Shown: piece after piece, positions 17,194 to 25,842 of the stretch
How positions within the stretch are numbered: position 1 is the first letter of the stretch
Layout of the letters: each line of letters begins with the position of its first letter
Source: Phenylobacterium sp. NIBR 498073
Lineage (GTDB): Bacteria > Pseudomonadota > Alphaproteobacteria > Caulobacterales > Caulobacteraceae
Assembly (NCBI RefSeq): GCF_027286305.1
Contig: NZ_CP114599.1
Span: 1 to 64,000, forward strand
DNA length: 64,000 nt
Direction of reading: 5' to 3'
The notes under the pieces: model-generated
Databases searched by the model: none
Seen by the model: the letters and a program-made list of their open reading frames with translations, nothing else
Told to the model about the DNA's origin: nothing
Position numbers and translations under genes: made by a program

Positions 17194-19434
17194 TTAGAAG
17201 CGCTTCGTCACCTGGATCCCGAAGGTCCGGGGCTCGTTGACGAAGGCGGTCAGGTTGTTGAAGTCGATGGCGCCGATGACATTGGCTTCGTCGGTGATGT
17301 TGCGGACGTAGAGGGCCGCTTCCAGGCCCAGCTCCGGCGCACGCCAGCCCGCGCGGGCCCCGCCTTCGAAGGCGGTGTCCTGTTGGAACTCGACCGATTC
17401 ATAGAGGAACAGGTTGAAGTTCTTCTGCAGCACCCAGTCCGTCGAGGCGAACAGCTCGGCGCCGCCCGCCAGGGTGTGGACCCAGTCCAGGGCGATGTTG
17501 GCGGTGTATTCCGGCGCCTGCGGGAACGGGTTGCCGTTGATGTTCGCGCGGCGGGTCGTACCGACGTTCACGATCGGGTCGGTGACCGTGCAGCCGGCGC
17601 CGCAGAACGCCACCAGCAGGTTGCTGTCCTTGATCTCGGTGTGGTTCCAGGCGAACCCGCCGGTCAGGTTGAAGCCGGCGCCGAGATAGACCTCGCCGTC
17701 GATTTCGATGCCGTAGCCCTCGCCCTTGTCGGCGTTGATCAGCTGGTTGAAGTTGCCCTCGCCGCCGATCGCGGTGAACTGCGGGTCGGTGACTTCGTAG
17801 TAGTAGGCGGTGGCGTTCAGGCTGGCGCGGCGCTCCCACAGCCGGGCCTTGAAGCCGGCTTCGTAGGACATCACCGTCTCGGAGTCGGCGGTAGTCACGA
17901 TGTTCGAGGTGGCGATCCGGCCCTGGATCGACGGACCGCGATAGCCCTTGGCCACGCGGGCGAAGAGGTTCAGGTCGTCGTTCAGCTCATAGAGGGCGCT
18001 GACGTCCCAGCTGACCTGCTCGTCGCCGACGGCCTTGGTCACGTCCAGCGGCGCGCCCAGGATACGTTGGCCGCGGAAGTCGCGGGCGTCGTCGGTGTAG
18101 CGCAGACCGGCCGTCAGCTTCAGGGCGTCGTTGACCTGATAATAGCCCTGGCCGAACACCGACCAGGAGTCCGACTCCTGCACGATGTCGGTGACGATGG
18201 TCGGTTGCAGGCCGCCGGTGCCGTTGAAGGTCGCCGAGATCAGGTTGAAGCGTTCTTCCCAGTAGAAGGCGCCGACCTGCCAGCCGAACGCGCCGTCGCC
18301 GTTCGAGGCCAAGCGCAGCTCGTAGGTGTCCTGCACCAGGTCGCTGTCCAGGGTGCCGGTCTCGGAGTTGAACGGCGTCTTCCAGGGCGCGCCGGCCGGG
18401 GCCGAGGCCACGCCGCCGTCGATGTCGCCGTCGCCGGCCGAGGCGCCCCAGTAGCGGGCGGCCACGCCGGTCAGGGTCGCCGGACCGAAGTCGTAGGCCA
18501 CCTGCAGCGAGCCCGAGCGGGTCTTCTGCTTCTGGAAGTTGTTGCGGCCGCCGTCATAATAGACGCGCTCGCGGTCGAAGTTGGCGTTCAGCTCGTTGGA
18601 GCCCTTGGTCAGCACGTTGGCGCGGTTCATCGTGCCGGTGCCTTCGTAGTCGCGGGCCTGCAGGGTCAGCAGGGTCGACAGCCGCTCGGTCGGGGCCCAG
18701 GCGACGTGCACGCGGCCGGCGCGGTCGTCGAAATTGCCCAGGTCCTTGCCGTTCGGATCGGCGAAGGCCGGGCTGTACATGTTGTCGATCCAGTCCTCAC
18801 GATGGTTCCACAGGCCGGCGACGCGGACCTGCAGGGTGTCGTTGACCGGGATGGTCACGCCGGTCTCGGCGCGCACCGCGCCCAGGTTGCCCATCGCCAG
18901 CGAGCCGAAGCCGGTGAACGCGTTGGTCGGCTTGACGGTGTCGATCTTGACCACGCCGGCCGGGGTGTTGCGGCCGAACAGCGTGCCCTGCGGCCCGCGC
19001 AGCACTTCCAGTTGCTGGACGTCGAACAGCGGGAAGCCCTTCAGGAAGACGTTTTCCAGCACCACGTCGTCGAGCACGACCGAGACCGGCTGCGAGGCGT
19101 TGAAGTCGAAGTCGACGTTGCCGAGACCGCGGATGTAGAAGCGCGGGGCGTAGCGGCCGTTCGAGCTCTCGACCTGCAGGCTGGGCACGCGGGCCGTCAT
19201 CTGCAGGATGTCGCCGCCGCCCGCCGCCACTTCGGCCAGCTTCTGCTCGGTCACCGCGGTGACCGCGAACGGCACCTCGCGGATGTTCTCGCTGCGGCGC
19301 TGGGCGGTGACCACGATGTCTTCGACGGTGTAGGCCGCGTCGGCGGTGTCCGCCGTCTGCGACAGGGCGGGCGTGGAGACGAGAAGAGCCAGGCCGCTGA
19401 CCGTGCAGGCCAACGCGCCGAGACGACGTGACAT
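17194..19434 (-). CDS. TonB-dependent outer membrane receptor
   Basis: A 746-residue outer-membrane transporter for an unknown ligand. A signal peptide (about 1-26, ending ALSQ) is followed by the TonB-box-like EDIVVTAQRRSE, a plug domain (about 50-165, with LRGPQGTLFGRNTPAG) and a 22-strand-type barrel ending in a terminal Phe (VTKRF), the usual Bam signal. The plug resembles the FecA/CirA-like receptors abundant in Caulobacterales. No adjacent TonB, sigma/anti-sigma or catabolic genes hint at the substrate. ATG 19434 is chosen as the start of the signal peptide; the frame stays open much further upstream but is non-family. A nested palindrome lies in its promoter region. Confidence 0.93.
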   Translation of the reverse strand: MSRRLGALACTVSGLALLVSTPALSQTADTADAAYTVEDIVVTAQRRSENIREVPFAVTAVTEQKLAEVAAGGGDILQMTARVPSLQVESSNGRYAPRFYIRGLGNVDFDFNASQPVSVVLDDVVLENVFLKGFPLFDVQQLEVLRGPQGTLFGRNTPAGVVKIDTVKPTNAFTGFGSLAMGNLGAVRAETGVTIPVNDTLQVRVAGLWNHREDWIDNMYSPAFADPNGKDLGNFDDRAGRVHVAWAPTERLSTLLTLQARDYEGTGTMNRANVLTKGSNELNANFDRERVYYDGGRNNFQKQKTRSGSLQVAYDFGPATLTGVAARYWGASAGDGDIDGGVASAPAGAPWKTPFNSETGTLDSDLVQDTYELRLASNGDGAFGWQVGAFYWEERFNLISATFNGTGGLQPTIVTDIVQESDSWSVFGQGYYQVNDALKLTAGLRYTDDARDFRGQRILGAPLDVTKAVGDEQVSWDVSALYELNDDLNLFARVAKGYRGPSIQGRIATSNIVTTADSETVMSYEAGFKARLWERRASLNATAYYYEVTDPQFTAIGGEGNFNQLINADKGEGYGIEIDGEVYLGAGFNLTGGFAWNHTEIKDSNLLVAFCGAGCTVTDPIVNVGTTRRANINGNPFPQAPEYTANIALDWVHTLAGGAELFASTDWVLQKNFNLFLYESVEFQQDTAFEGGARAGWRAPELGLEAALYVRNITDEANVIGAIDFNNLTAFVNEPRTFGIQVTKRF

Positions 19435-19459
19435 GAGTATATCCCCGAGGTTTTGGATT

Positions 19460-19499
19460 ATTGGCGCCGCCCTACGTTGCAGGGCGCCAAAGCGCCAAT
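19460..19499 (-). promoter_or_regulatory. Nested palindrome upstream of the TonB receptor
   Basis: ATTGGCGC (19460-19467) is repeated inverted as GCGCCAAT (19492-19499), and TTGGCGCC (19461-19468) also pairs with GGCGCCAA (19483-19490). The site is 25-65 bases before the receptor start, in AT-richer DNA. It could be an operator or an mRNA leader hairpin. The core GGCGCCAAT also occurs upstream of the Lrp-type gene (28606-28615). Confidence 0.45.
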
Positions 19500-19606
19500 A
19501 CAAAACGCCGTTCGGTTCGTGAAAATTTTGAGACGTGACCGCAATCACGCATTGCGACGTCCCGCCGCGCATTGCCTGACCACTGAAATGGTGGAAATCA
19601 GGCTCC

Positions 19607-20965
19607 GTGCCCGACGCCCGTTTCCCTGACCGCCGCCGCCTGCTCGCCGGCCTCGCCGCCGCCCCGCTGCTGAGCGGCCTTTCCCCGCCGGCCCCGATCG
19701 TCGGGCGGGTGCTGGCCATGTGCGACCTGCATTCGGCCTATGAGCGCACCGGCCAGCTGCTCGCCGCCCTCGCCGCCGAGGTCGCCGCCCACGCGGTCCC
19801 GCACGTGATCGCCATCGACGGCGACATCTTCGAGCACGGCAACGTCGCGGCGGTCCGCTCAGGCGGCGAGATCGACTGGGCGTTCCTCGCCGCCCTGCCG
19901 AAGCTCGCCCCGACGGTGGTCAATCTCGGCAATCACGACAACGACATCACCACCGACCTCGCCGAGGTGGTCGCCCGCCTGCGCGGCCTCGGCGTCAGCG
20001 TGGTGTCCAACATCGTCGATGCGCGCACCGGCGCGCCCTATGCCCCGGCCCAGGTCGACCTGCCGCTGGGCCGGCGCACCCTGCGCGTGGTCGGCGTCGC
20101 CACCAACTCAATCAACACCTATCCGGCCGTCAGCCGGCCGACGCTGCAGATCCCGGTCCCGGGCGACTGGGCCCGCGCCCACCTCGCCGCCGCGCTCGCC
20201 GGCGCCGACCTCGCCATGGTGCTCAGCCACGCCGGAGTCGCGGCCGACCGCGAGATCCTGCCCCTGCTGCCGGACGGCGCGCTGATGATCGGCGGCCACA
20301 ACCACCTGCTGTTCCAGCACCGCCAGGGGCGCAACCTCTACGTGCACACCGGCTCGTGGAGCAACGCCTACACCGCCGTGACCCTGCGCGCCGCCGGCCC
20401 GGGCGAGGCCGCCTCCGTTCCCGTCGCCCTCGACGGCCCGGTCGCGCCGCAGCTGGCCCTGCTGATCCCCGCCGTCCTCGCCCGGACGCTGACCGACGAA
20501 GAACGCGCGATCCTCGGGACCTCGCCCGCCGCCCTGTCGCTCGGCGACACCGGCCGCGCGACAGCCGCCGCCATCGCCCGCGCCGCCGGCGCCGACGCCG
20601 GTTTCATCGGCCACACCACGCTCGGGACCGGCCTGCCCGCCGGCCCGGTCTCGCGCCACGCCTTCGACGCCGTGGTCCGCTTCGAGGGCAAGCTGATGGT
20701 CGCCGAGGTCTCGCGTGAGCGGCTCGCCGGCTTCATGGCCCGCGCCAACCAGGACCGGCCGATGCCGCTGGCCGACCGCAACGGCGACTTCCTCTACGCC
20801 GCCGTCCTGGGCGAACCGGCCGCCGAGACCGTCCGCATCGCCACCACCGACTGGAACGCCACGAACCAGGCCGAGTACTTCGGGGCCAAGGACCTCGCCT
20901 TCCGCGAGATCGAGGGCCTGCGGCTCAAGACCGTGGCGGCGAAGGCGCTGCTGGGCTCGGACTGA
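19607..20965 (+). CDS. Exported metallophosphoesterase / 5'-nucleotidase-like
   Basis: A 452-residue protein probably exported by the Tat route: a DRRRLLAGLAAAPLL signal precedes the domain. The calcineurin-like fold shows its metal motifs: MCDLHS, DGDIFEHGN, NLGNHDND, LSHAG and GGHNH. The C-terminal part (about 270-440) resembles the 5'-nucleotidase C domain, with FIGHTTLGTGLPAGPV and a DNGDFLYA-like segment. Likely hydrolyses a phosphate ester, perhaps a nucleotide, in the periplasm; the substrate is inferred. Starts with GTG. Its 3' end overlaps the convergent MBL gene by 41 bases. Confidence 0.82.
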   Translation: MPDARFPDRRRLLAGLAAAPLLSGLSPPAPIVGRVLAMCDLHSAYERTGQLLAALAAEVAAHAVPHVIAIDGDIFEHGNVAAVRSGGEIDWAFLAALPKLAPTVVNLGNHDNDITTDLAEVVARLRGLGVSVVSNIVDARTGAPYAPAQVDLPLGRRTLRVVGVATNSINTYPAVSRPTLQIPVPGDWARAHLAAALAGADLAMVLSHAGVAADREILPLLPDGALMIGGHNHLLFQHRQGRNLYVHTGSWSNAYTAVTLRAAGPGEAASVPVALDGPVAPQLALLIPAVLARTLTDEERAILGTSPAALSLGDTGRATAAAIARAAGADAGFIGHTTLGTGLPAGPVSRHAFDAVVRFEGKLMVAEVSRERLAGFMARANQDRPMPLADRNGDFLYAAVLGEPAAETVRIATTDWNATNQAEYFGAKDLAFREIEGLRLKTVAAKALLGSD

Positions 20966-21890
20966 CGCCGGCGAACTGCGGCAGCCGCCGCCACACCCGG
21001 TCGTCATGGGCCGGCACCACGATCAGCCCGGGCACGGCCTGCCGCGCGGCGTGCAGACGCTGCAGCATGGCCCAGGTCGCCGGCCCCTCGTCGTCGACCA
21101 TCAGTCGGCTCAGCATCGGCTTCTGCGCCGGAAGCTCGACGCCCTCGGCCTGCCAGGCGGTGTCGCCGACCAGCACATAACGCTTGCCGTCCGGGGTGCT
21201 GACGAAGGCGGCGATCGAGCCCGGCGTGTGGCCCGGCGCCGGGACCAGCACCACGCTGCCGTCCTCGAACACGTCCCAGCTCCGCGCGAAGCCGAGATAG
21301 GGGCCGTCGGGAAAGTCGTAGGTCTTGTAGTCGGCGAGCCCCAGCTTGCGGGCGAGCTTGGCCGCGCCGTCGCCGCTGGTCACGAAGCCAAGCTCGGCCT
21401 TGGGAACCCAGACCGGAACGCCGGCCAGATGCTGCAGGCCGCTGACGTGGTCCCAATGGGCGTGGGTCAGCACCACCGCCTTCAGCCGCGAGGGCGGCAC
21501 GCCGCCGGCCGCCAGCTGCTCGGCCACGGGCGTCGTCAGCTGCGGCTTGATCAGCGCCTGCATGATCGACGGGGCGGTCTTGAAGTGCTCGGCCAGGTCG
21601 CGCCCGTACCCGGCGTCGAACAGCAGCGCGCCCTTGGGGTGATCGACCAGGATCGCCCCGGTCACGAAGGTGCGCGCCTCATTGCGCCGGCCGCCCTCGA
21701 AGGCCATGCCGGCCGTCGACTGCGTGGAGCCCGAGGGCAGCGCGCTCAGCGTCATGCCGGCCGGCGGATGGGCGGCCGGCGGCGGGCGCGGCGCGGCGGG
21801 AGCATTCGGCGCGGGCGCCGCGCAGGCCGCCAGCGAGGCGGCGGCGAGCGCGGTCAGGACAAGGCGGCGGGACAGGGCGTGGGACGGCAT
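20925..21890 (-). CDS. MBL-fold hydrolase, predicted lipoprotein
   Basis: A 321-residue metallo-beta-lactamase-fold protein. The N-terminus is a lipoprotein signal with lipobox LAAC (20-23), so it should be membrane anchored facing the periplasm. The metal motif THAHWDH is intact, with later ligands in APGHTPGS, VGDTAW and VVPAHDD. The layout resembles lactonase-like members (AHL or sugar lactones), which is a family resemblance rather than proof. ATG 21890 has AGGAG 7 bases upstream. Divergent from a LysR gene 86 bases away, the classic regulator-target arrangement, so regulation by it is likely. The last 41 bases overlap the convergent phosphoesterase gene. Confidence 0.85.
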   Translation of the reverse strand: MPSHALSRRLVLTALAAASLAACAAPAPNAPAAPRPPPAAHPPAGMTLSALPSGSTQSTAGMAFEGGRRNEARTFVTGAILVDHPKGALLFDAGYGRDLAEHFKTAPSIMQALIKPQLTTPVAEQLAAGGVPPSRLKAVVLTHAHWDHVSGLQHLAGVPVWVPKAELGFVTSGDGAAKLARKLGLADYKTYDFPDGPYLGFARSWDVFEDGSVVLVPAPGHTPGSIAAFVSTPDGKRYVLVGDTAWQAEGVELPAQKPMLSRLMVDDEGPATWAMLQRLHAARQAVPGLIVVPAHDDRVWRRLPQFAGVSPSPAAPSPPRS

Positions 21891-21937
21891 CGGGATCTCC
21901 TGATCTCCTTTCAGCCTTGCGCGCGCCCATCCATACG

Positions 21938-21960
21938 TAAAATATAGATATCTGAACTTT
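21938..21960. promoter_or_regulatory. AT-rich divergent promoter with palindrome AGATATCT
   Basis: Within the 86-bp gap between the MBL and LysR genes, an AT-rich island TAAAATATAGATATCTGAAC contains the palindrome AGATATCT (21946-21953). It is the natural candidate for the LysR regulator's site and shared promoter region. Confidence 0.4.
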
Positions 21961-21976
21961 GCCATAGGTGATGACT

Positions 21977-22825
21977 ATGGAACTGCGGGAACTGCGCTAT
22001 TTCCTGGCGGTCTACGAGACCGGCAGCGTCACCGCCGCCGCCCGGCGTTGCTTCATTTCCCAGCCGTCGATCTCGGCCGCCCTGGCGGCGCTGGAGCGCG
22101 AGCTGGGCGCCGTCCTCTTCGTCCGCCATCGCAAGGGCGTGGCGGCGACCGCGGCGGCCGACGCCCTCTATCCCCGCGCCCGGCGGGTGGTGGACGACGC
22201 CCTGTCGCTCAAGTCGCTGTTCGAGCCGGCCCCGGCCGGCGAGGTGACCCTGGGGCTGATGCGCAGTCTCGACATCCCGCGGGTGCTCGCCCTGCTGCAG
22301 CCGCTGACCGCCGCCGCAGACCTGCGGCTGCTGCTGGCCGAGGTCGACGCCCCCTGCGACGCGCGGATCGTCTCGCGGACCATGCTGGGCGAGGACGAGG
22401 CGTTCTCGCCCCTGTGGTCCGAGGGCTACGTGCTGGCCCTGCCGCCGCGCCACCCGCTGCGCCTGAAGCCGCAGCTGGCCCTGGCCGATCTCGAGGGCCT
22501 GCCGCTGGTCGCCCGCTGCCACTGCGAGAACGCCGACCAGACCGCCGACCTCGGTTTCAAGCCGCAGGTCGTCGCCGTCGCCGCCAGCGAGGAGTGGGCC
22601 CTCGCCCTGGTCGAGGCCGGCCTCGGCGTGACGGTGATCCCCGAAGGCGTCGCCCCGGCCGACGGCGCCATCGTCACCCGCCCGCTCGCCGACCTGACGC
22701 TGCGCCGCGAGGTGGGCCTGGCCTATCGCCAGGCCGACGCCGGCTCGCCGCGGGTGGCGCGGATCTTAGGCGCCCTGACCCACGGCGCCCCCGCCCGCAC
22801 CCTGGTCGGGCCGCGCGCGGCCTAG
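21977..22825 (+). CDS. LysR family transcriptional regulator
   Basis: A 282-residue regulator. The N-terminal winged helix-turn-helix is ELRYFLAVYETGSVTAAARRCFISQPSISAALAALERELGAVLF-like (first 50 residues), followed by the LysR effector-binding domain with EDEAFSPLWSEGYVLALPPRHPL and a C-terminal VTVIPEGVAP segment. A pair of cysteines (RCHC, about 175-178) is unusual but without assigned meaning. ATG 21977 is chosen since AGGTG lies 6 bases upstream and it gives the typical MELRELRYF start; GTG 21968 and ATG 21971 are also in frame. Probably controls the divergent MBL gene. Confidence 0.88.
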   Translation: MELRELRYFLAVYETGSVTAAARRCFISQPSISAALAALERELGAVLFVRHRKGVAATAAADALYPRARRVVDDALSLKSLFEPAPAGEVTLGLMRSLDIPRVLALLQPLTAAADLRLLLAEVDAPCDARIVSRTMLGEDEAFSPLWSEGYVLALPPRHPLRLKPQLALADLEGLPLVARCHCENADQTADLGFKPQVVAVAASEEWALALVEAGLGVTVIPEGVAPADGAIVTRPLADLTLRREVGLAYRQADAGSPRVARILGALTHGAPARTLVGPRAA

Positions 22826-22857
22826 CGTCCCGGCCTCGAAGTCTCTATCTCAGCCCC

Positions 22858-23052
22858 ATGAGCGAACCGCCCAACGCCGCCCCGGGGAAGGTGCTGACCC
22901 CCGCCGCCCGCCGCGCCCTGGAAGAGGCCGCCGCCCGCCACGCCGCCGAGCAGGAGCGCCAGGCCCGCGAAGCTGAGCTCGGCGGCCCCGCCGGCCCCGA
23001 GCCGACCCGCTTCGGCGACTGGGAACGCAAGGGCATCGCCGTCGACTTCTAA
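22858..23052 (+). CDS. DUF1674 / SdhAF4-like protein
   Basis: A 64-residue protein ending GPEPTRFGDWERKGIAVDF, the DUF1674 hallmark shared with the eukaryotic succinate dehydrogenase assembly factor SDHAF4. The middle is a charged helix (about 15-43). In eukaryotes the homologue aids flavinylated SdhA assembly; the bacterial role is by analogy. No sdh genes lie nearby. It follows the LysR gene by 32 bases and converges on pyrF. Confidence 0.82.
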   Translation: MSEPPNAAPGKVLTPAARRALEEAAARHAAEQERQAREAELGGPAGPEPTRFGDWERKGIAVDF

Positions 23053-23082
23053 GCGCCGCCGCGAGGCCGCGGCCCGCCGCCC

Positions 23083-23796
23083 CTAGACGCCCGCCATCTC
23101 GCCGGCCACCCGCAGCGCGGCCTCGCGCGGGTCGTTGGCCGCAGTGATCGGGCGGCCGCAGACGATGTGGCTGGCGCCGGCGCGCAGGGCGTCGGCCGGG
23201 GTGGCGGCGCGGGCCTGGTCGTTCTTGGCCGACCAGTCGGGCCGCACGCCGGGCGTGACCACCAGAAAGTCCTTGCCGCCCAGCTTGCGGGCGAGCTCGG
23301 CCTCATGCGGGCTGGCGATCACCCCGTCGGCCCCGGCGGCGATGGCGTGGTGGATGCGCCGCTCGACCAGTTGCCGGGCGCTCTCCTGGAAGCCCATCTC
23401 GACCAGATCAGCGTCGGTCAGGCTGGTCAGCACCGTGACCCCGAGGATCTTCAGGTTCGAGCGGCCGCGGCCCTGGACCGCGGCCTTCAGCACCTGCGGC
23501 TCGGCGTGGACGGTCAGGAAGTCGCAGCCGGTGTCGGCCAGCACCGCCGCCGAGCGCTGCACCGTCGTCCCGATGTCGTGCAGCTTCCAATCGAGGAACA
23601 CCTGCTTGCCCTTCGCCTTCAGCTCCTGGGCCAGCGTCATGCCGCCGCCGGTGGCGAACAGCTCCAACCCGACCTTGTAGAAGCTGACCGTCTCGCCCAG
23701 CGCCTCGACCAGAGCGCGGGCCTCGGCCAGCGTCGGCACGTCCAACGGCACGATCAGGCGCGGGTCGGCGCGGACAGGGGCTTCGATGACGGCCAT
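23083..23796 (-). CDS. pyrF: Orotidine 5'-phosphate decarboxylase
   Basis: Decarboxylates OMP to UMP, the last step of pyrimidine synthesis. A 237-residue TIM barrel with the active-site motif FLDWKLHDIGTTV (DxKxxDI type, Lys near 70), IVPLDVP at the first strand, LTVHAEP, GVIASPHEA and VVTPGVRPDW near the phosphate-binding loop and VCGRPITAANDP. ATG start with AAGGA 8 bases upstream. Stands alone, convergent with the DUF1674 gene. Confidence 0.95.
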   Translation of the reverse strand: MAVIEAPVRADPRLIVPLDVPTLAEARALVEALGETVSFYKVGLELFATGGGMTLAQELKAKGKQVFLDWKLHDIGTTVQRSAAVLADTGCDFLTVHAEPQVLKAAVQGRGRSNLKILGVTVLTSLTDADLVEMGFQESARQLVERRIHHAIAAGADGVIASPHEAELARKLGGKDFLVVTPGVRPDWSAKNDQARAATPADALRAGASHIVCGRPITAANDPREAALRVAGEMAGV

Positions 23797-23874
23797 GGCG
23801 GCGTCCTTTCAGGCAGGCGCGCGCTTCCGCTGCGGGCGGTCGGCGGGCGTGGCGAATTGGGCTAAGACGTCTGC

Positions 23875-24567
23875 ATGAGCCAGTGGGACTTCGCCGTCAA
23901 CTTCTTCGTCGCCCTGTTCGCGCTGATCGATCCGATCGGCAACGTCCCGCTGTTCGCGGCGGCGACCAACGGGGTGAAGTCCAAGGATGCGCGGCTGATC
24001 TCGGTCTACATCGCTCTGTTCGTGCTCGGCTTCCTGACCTTCTTCTACTTCTCGGGCCTGTCGCTGCTCGAGTTTTTCGGCATCTCGCTCCCGGCCTTCC
24101 GCATCGCCGGCGGGGTGATCCTGTTCCTGCTCGGCCTGGAAATGGCGCGCGACGACTTCACCGCCGCCTTCGCCGGCGCCGCCGACGAGGATGCGCCGGT
24201 CGGCGAGGGCCGCGCCCACGCCCGCCGCCGCTTCGAGCGGATGATCGTCCCGTTCGCCATGCCGCTGCTGATCGGGCCGGGCGCGATCTCGACCGTGGTC
24301 ATCTACGCCAGCGAGGCCAAGCAGTTCGGACTGGGCGGCGCGGCGGTCGGGGTGGCGGTGATCGCCGCCCTGTCGCTGGTCACCATGCTGATCTTCTGGG
24401 CGACGCCGCTGATCAGCCGGCTGCTCGGGCGGATCGGCCTGACCATCGTCGTGCGGGTGCTGGGCCTGATCCTCTGCGCGCTGGCCGTGCAGTTCATCCT
24501 GGCCGGCATCGCCGAGTCCACCGCCGGGGTCATCCTGCGCGAAGCCGCCGCGCCCTACGCGAAGTGA
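23875..24567 (+). CDS. MarC family integral membrane protein
   Basis: A 230-residue inner-membrane protein with six likely membrane segments and the family signatures FFVALFALIDPIGNVPLF (first helix) and PFAMPLLIGPGAIS in the second half. A hydrophilic loop (about 98-120) separates the two three-helix halves. MarC proteins have no established transport activity despite their old link to multiple antibiotic resistance. The gene is divergent from pyrF and followed by repeat A4. Confidence 0.88.
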   Translation: MSQWDFAVNFFVALFALIDPIGNVPLFAAATNGVKSKDARLISVYIALFVLGFLTFFYFSGLSLLEFFGISLPAFRIAGGVILFLLGLEMARDDFTAAFAGAADEDAPVGEGRAHARRRFERMIVPFAMPLLIGPGAISTVVIYASEAKQFGLGGAAVGVAVIAALSLVTMLIFWATPLISRLLGRIGLTIVVRVLGLILCALAVQFILAGIAESTAGVILREAAAPYAK

Positions 24568-24574
24568 TCCAAGG

Positions 24575-24711
24575 GTGTCATCCCGGTTTGCGAAGCAAGA
24601 CCGGGACCCATGAACACCTGATCGATCAGGATGGCCCGCAGCCTCGCCTCATTCTGCCTTCACGTCGCGAATGGGTCCCGGTCTTCGGCTGCGCCGAAAC
24701 CGGGATGACAC
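24575..24711. repeat. Family A repeat, copy 4
   Basis: A complete two-armed element starting GTGTCATCCCGG 8 bases after the marC stop and ending CCGGGATGACAC, in the convergent gap before the SDR gene. The left arm is type I with loop GAA (TTGC-GAA-GCAA); the right arm is type II (TTCGGC-TGC-GCCGAA read on this strand). The remaining 24712-24846 holds short CGGCAGG repeats but no coding signal. Confidence 0.9.
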
Positions 24712-24846
24712 TTGGCTATCGTCAGCTTCCTGCGGCCTCGCGGCCCCAAACCTGCCGAAAGACCGCCCATCGGCAGGCTTCTGGCGGCTCTATCGTCAGA
24801 AACACCCTCAACCGGCAGGTTCGCGCCCTGCCCCTGCCGATAGGCC

Positions 24847-25650
24847 TCAGAGCTTCCCGCGGAAGCGCGGCCCCTGCGAAGCCATAAGCGCCAGCGCCCA
24901 CTCGTCGGGCAGCAGCTTCACCCCCGCGGCGATGGCCTTGTTCGGCGCGCCCGGCACGCAGATCGGCCGGTTCGCCTCGGCCGCCTCGTAGCCGGCGGCG
25001 GCGACCTCGTCGGCCCCCAGCCACATCCACGGCGGGGCGCTGCGGCTGATCTGCTCGCGGGTGTCGTTGACGTCGTGGAATTCCGAATAGGTGAAGCCCG
25101 GGCACAGGGCGGTGACGTGCACGCCCTTGTCCAGGGTCTCCAGGTGCAGGCTCTGCGAGGCCTTGATCAGGTAGCTCTTCACCGCCCCGTAGAGCGTCGC
25201 GCCCGGCGAGCCGGGGATCAGCCCGGCCAGCGAGGCGACGTTGACGATCCGCCCGAAGCGGCGCTCGGTCATGCCCGACAGCACGCGATAGGCCAGCTCG
25301 GTCGGCGCCGTCAGCATCACCCGCAGGAAGGCGTCATGCGTTTCCCAGGACGACTCGAGGAACGCCCCGGGCACGCCGTAGCCGGCGTTGTTGACCAGCA
25401 CGTCGACCGACCGGCCGTGGGCGGCCAGGTGCTCGAGGATCATCCGCGGCGCGTCCGGATCGGCCAGGTCGGCGGCGAAGGTCAGGGTCTCGACCCCGTG
25501 GCCCAGGCGGATCTCCTCGGACAGCCGCTCCAGGCGGTCGGCGCGGCGGGCGGTCAGGGCCACGTCGTAGCCGTGGCTGGCGTAGATCTTGGCGAACGCC
25601 GCCCCGATCCCGGCCGAGCCGCCGGTCACCAACGCCAATCTGCGGTCCAT
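24847..25650 (-). CDS. Short-chain dehydrogenase/reductase
   Basis: A 267-residue NAD(P)-dependent oxidoreductase of the classical SDR type. It shows the cofactor loop TGGSAGIG (8-15), the NNAGYG motif, the catalytic Ser in VASLAG and the YGAVK Tyr/Lys pair. A C-terminal extension after ALCPGFTYSEFHD contains WMWLGADEVAAAGYEA and ends SQGPRFRGKL, resembling DltE-like SDRs of unknown substrate. ATG 25650 begins MDRRLALVTGG and has AAGGGGCG upstream; the longer frame is not family-like. Divergent from kup. Confidence 0.87.
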   Translation of the reverse strand: MDRRLALVTGGSAGIGAAFAKIYASHGYDVALTARRADRLERLSEEIRLGHGVETLTFAADLADPDAPRMILEHLAAHGRSVDVLVNNAGYGVPGAFLESSWETHDAFLRVMLTAPTELAYRVLSGMTERRFGRIVNVASLAGLIPGSPGATLYGAVKSYLIKASQSLHLETLDKGVHVTALCPGFTYSEFHDVNDTREQISRSAPPWMWLGADEVAAAGYEAAEANRPICVPGAPNKAIAAGVKLLPDEWALALMASQGPRFRGKL

Positions 25651-25712
25651 CTGCGCCCCTTGCGTCGCGAACAGCGCCGAAGGTGGCGAAAGCGCGTACA
25701 AGGTCAAGCCGC

Positions 25713-25764
25713 CGCTGGCGGTCACGCCAGCGTGACGCCGGCACGCGGCGATTGTACGCTGGCG
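25713..25764. promoter_or_regulatory. Mutually exclusive stems upstream of kup
   Basis: CGCTGGCG (25713-25720) can pair with CGCCAGCG (25725-25732) over a 4-base loop. The same middle segment, extended to CGCCAGCGT (25725-25733), can instead pair with ACGCTGGCG (25756-25764). The stems are 79-130 bases before the kup ATG in the SDR/kup divergent gap. They could be alternative RNA structures in a kup leader or a three-half-site operator. Confidence 0.45.
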
Positions 25765-25842
25765 AGATTGGGTGTAATCGCGCCCGCCTTTGCGGCATCG
25801 GGCCGCGCTTGGGAGCCTCTGTCGTGTTCCCGGAGACCTTGA

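Noticed and set aside
13021..19431. Three long plus-strand frames opposite the heparinase-like, rpe, rsmB and TonB receptor genes
   Set aside because: No motifs, composition of reverse-strand shadows, and they read through repeat DNA; the minus-strand genes are well supported.
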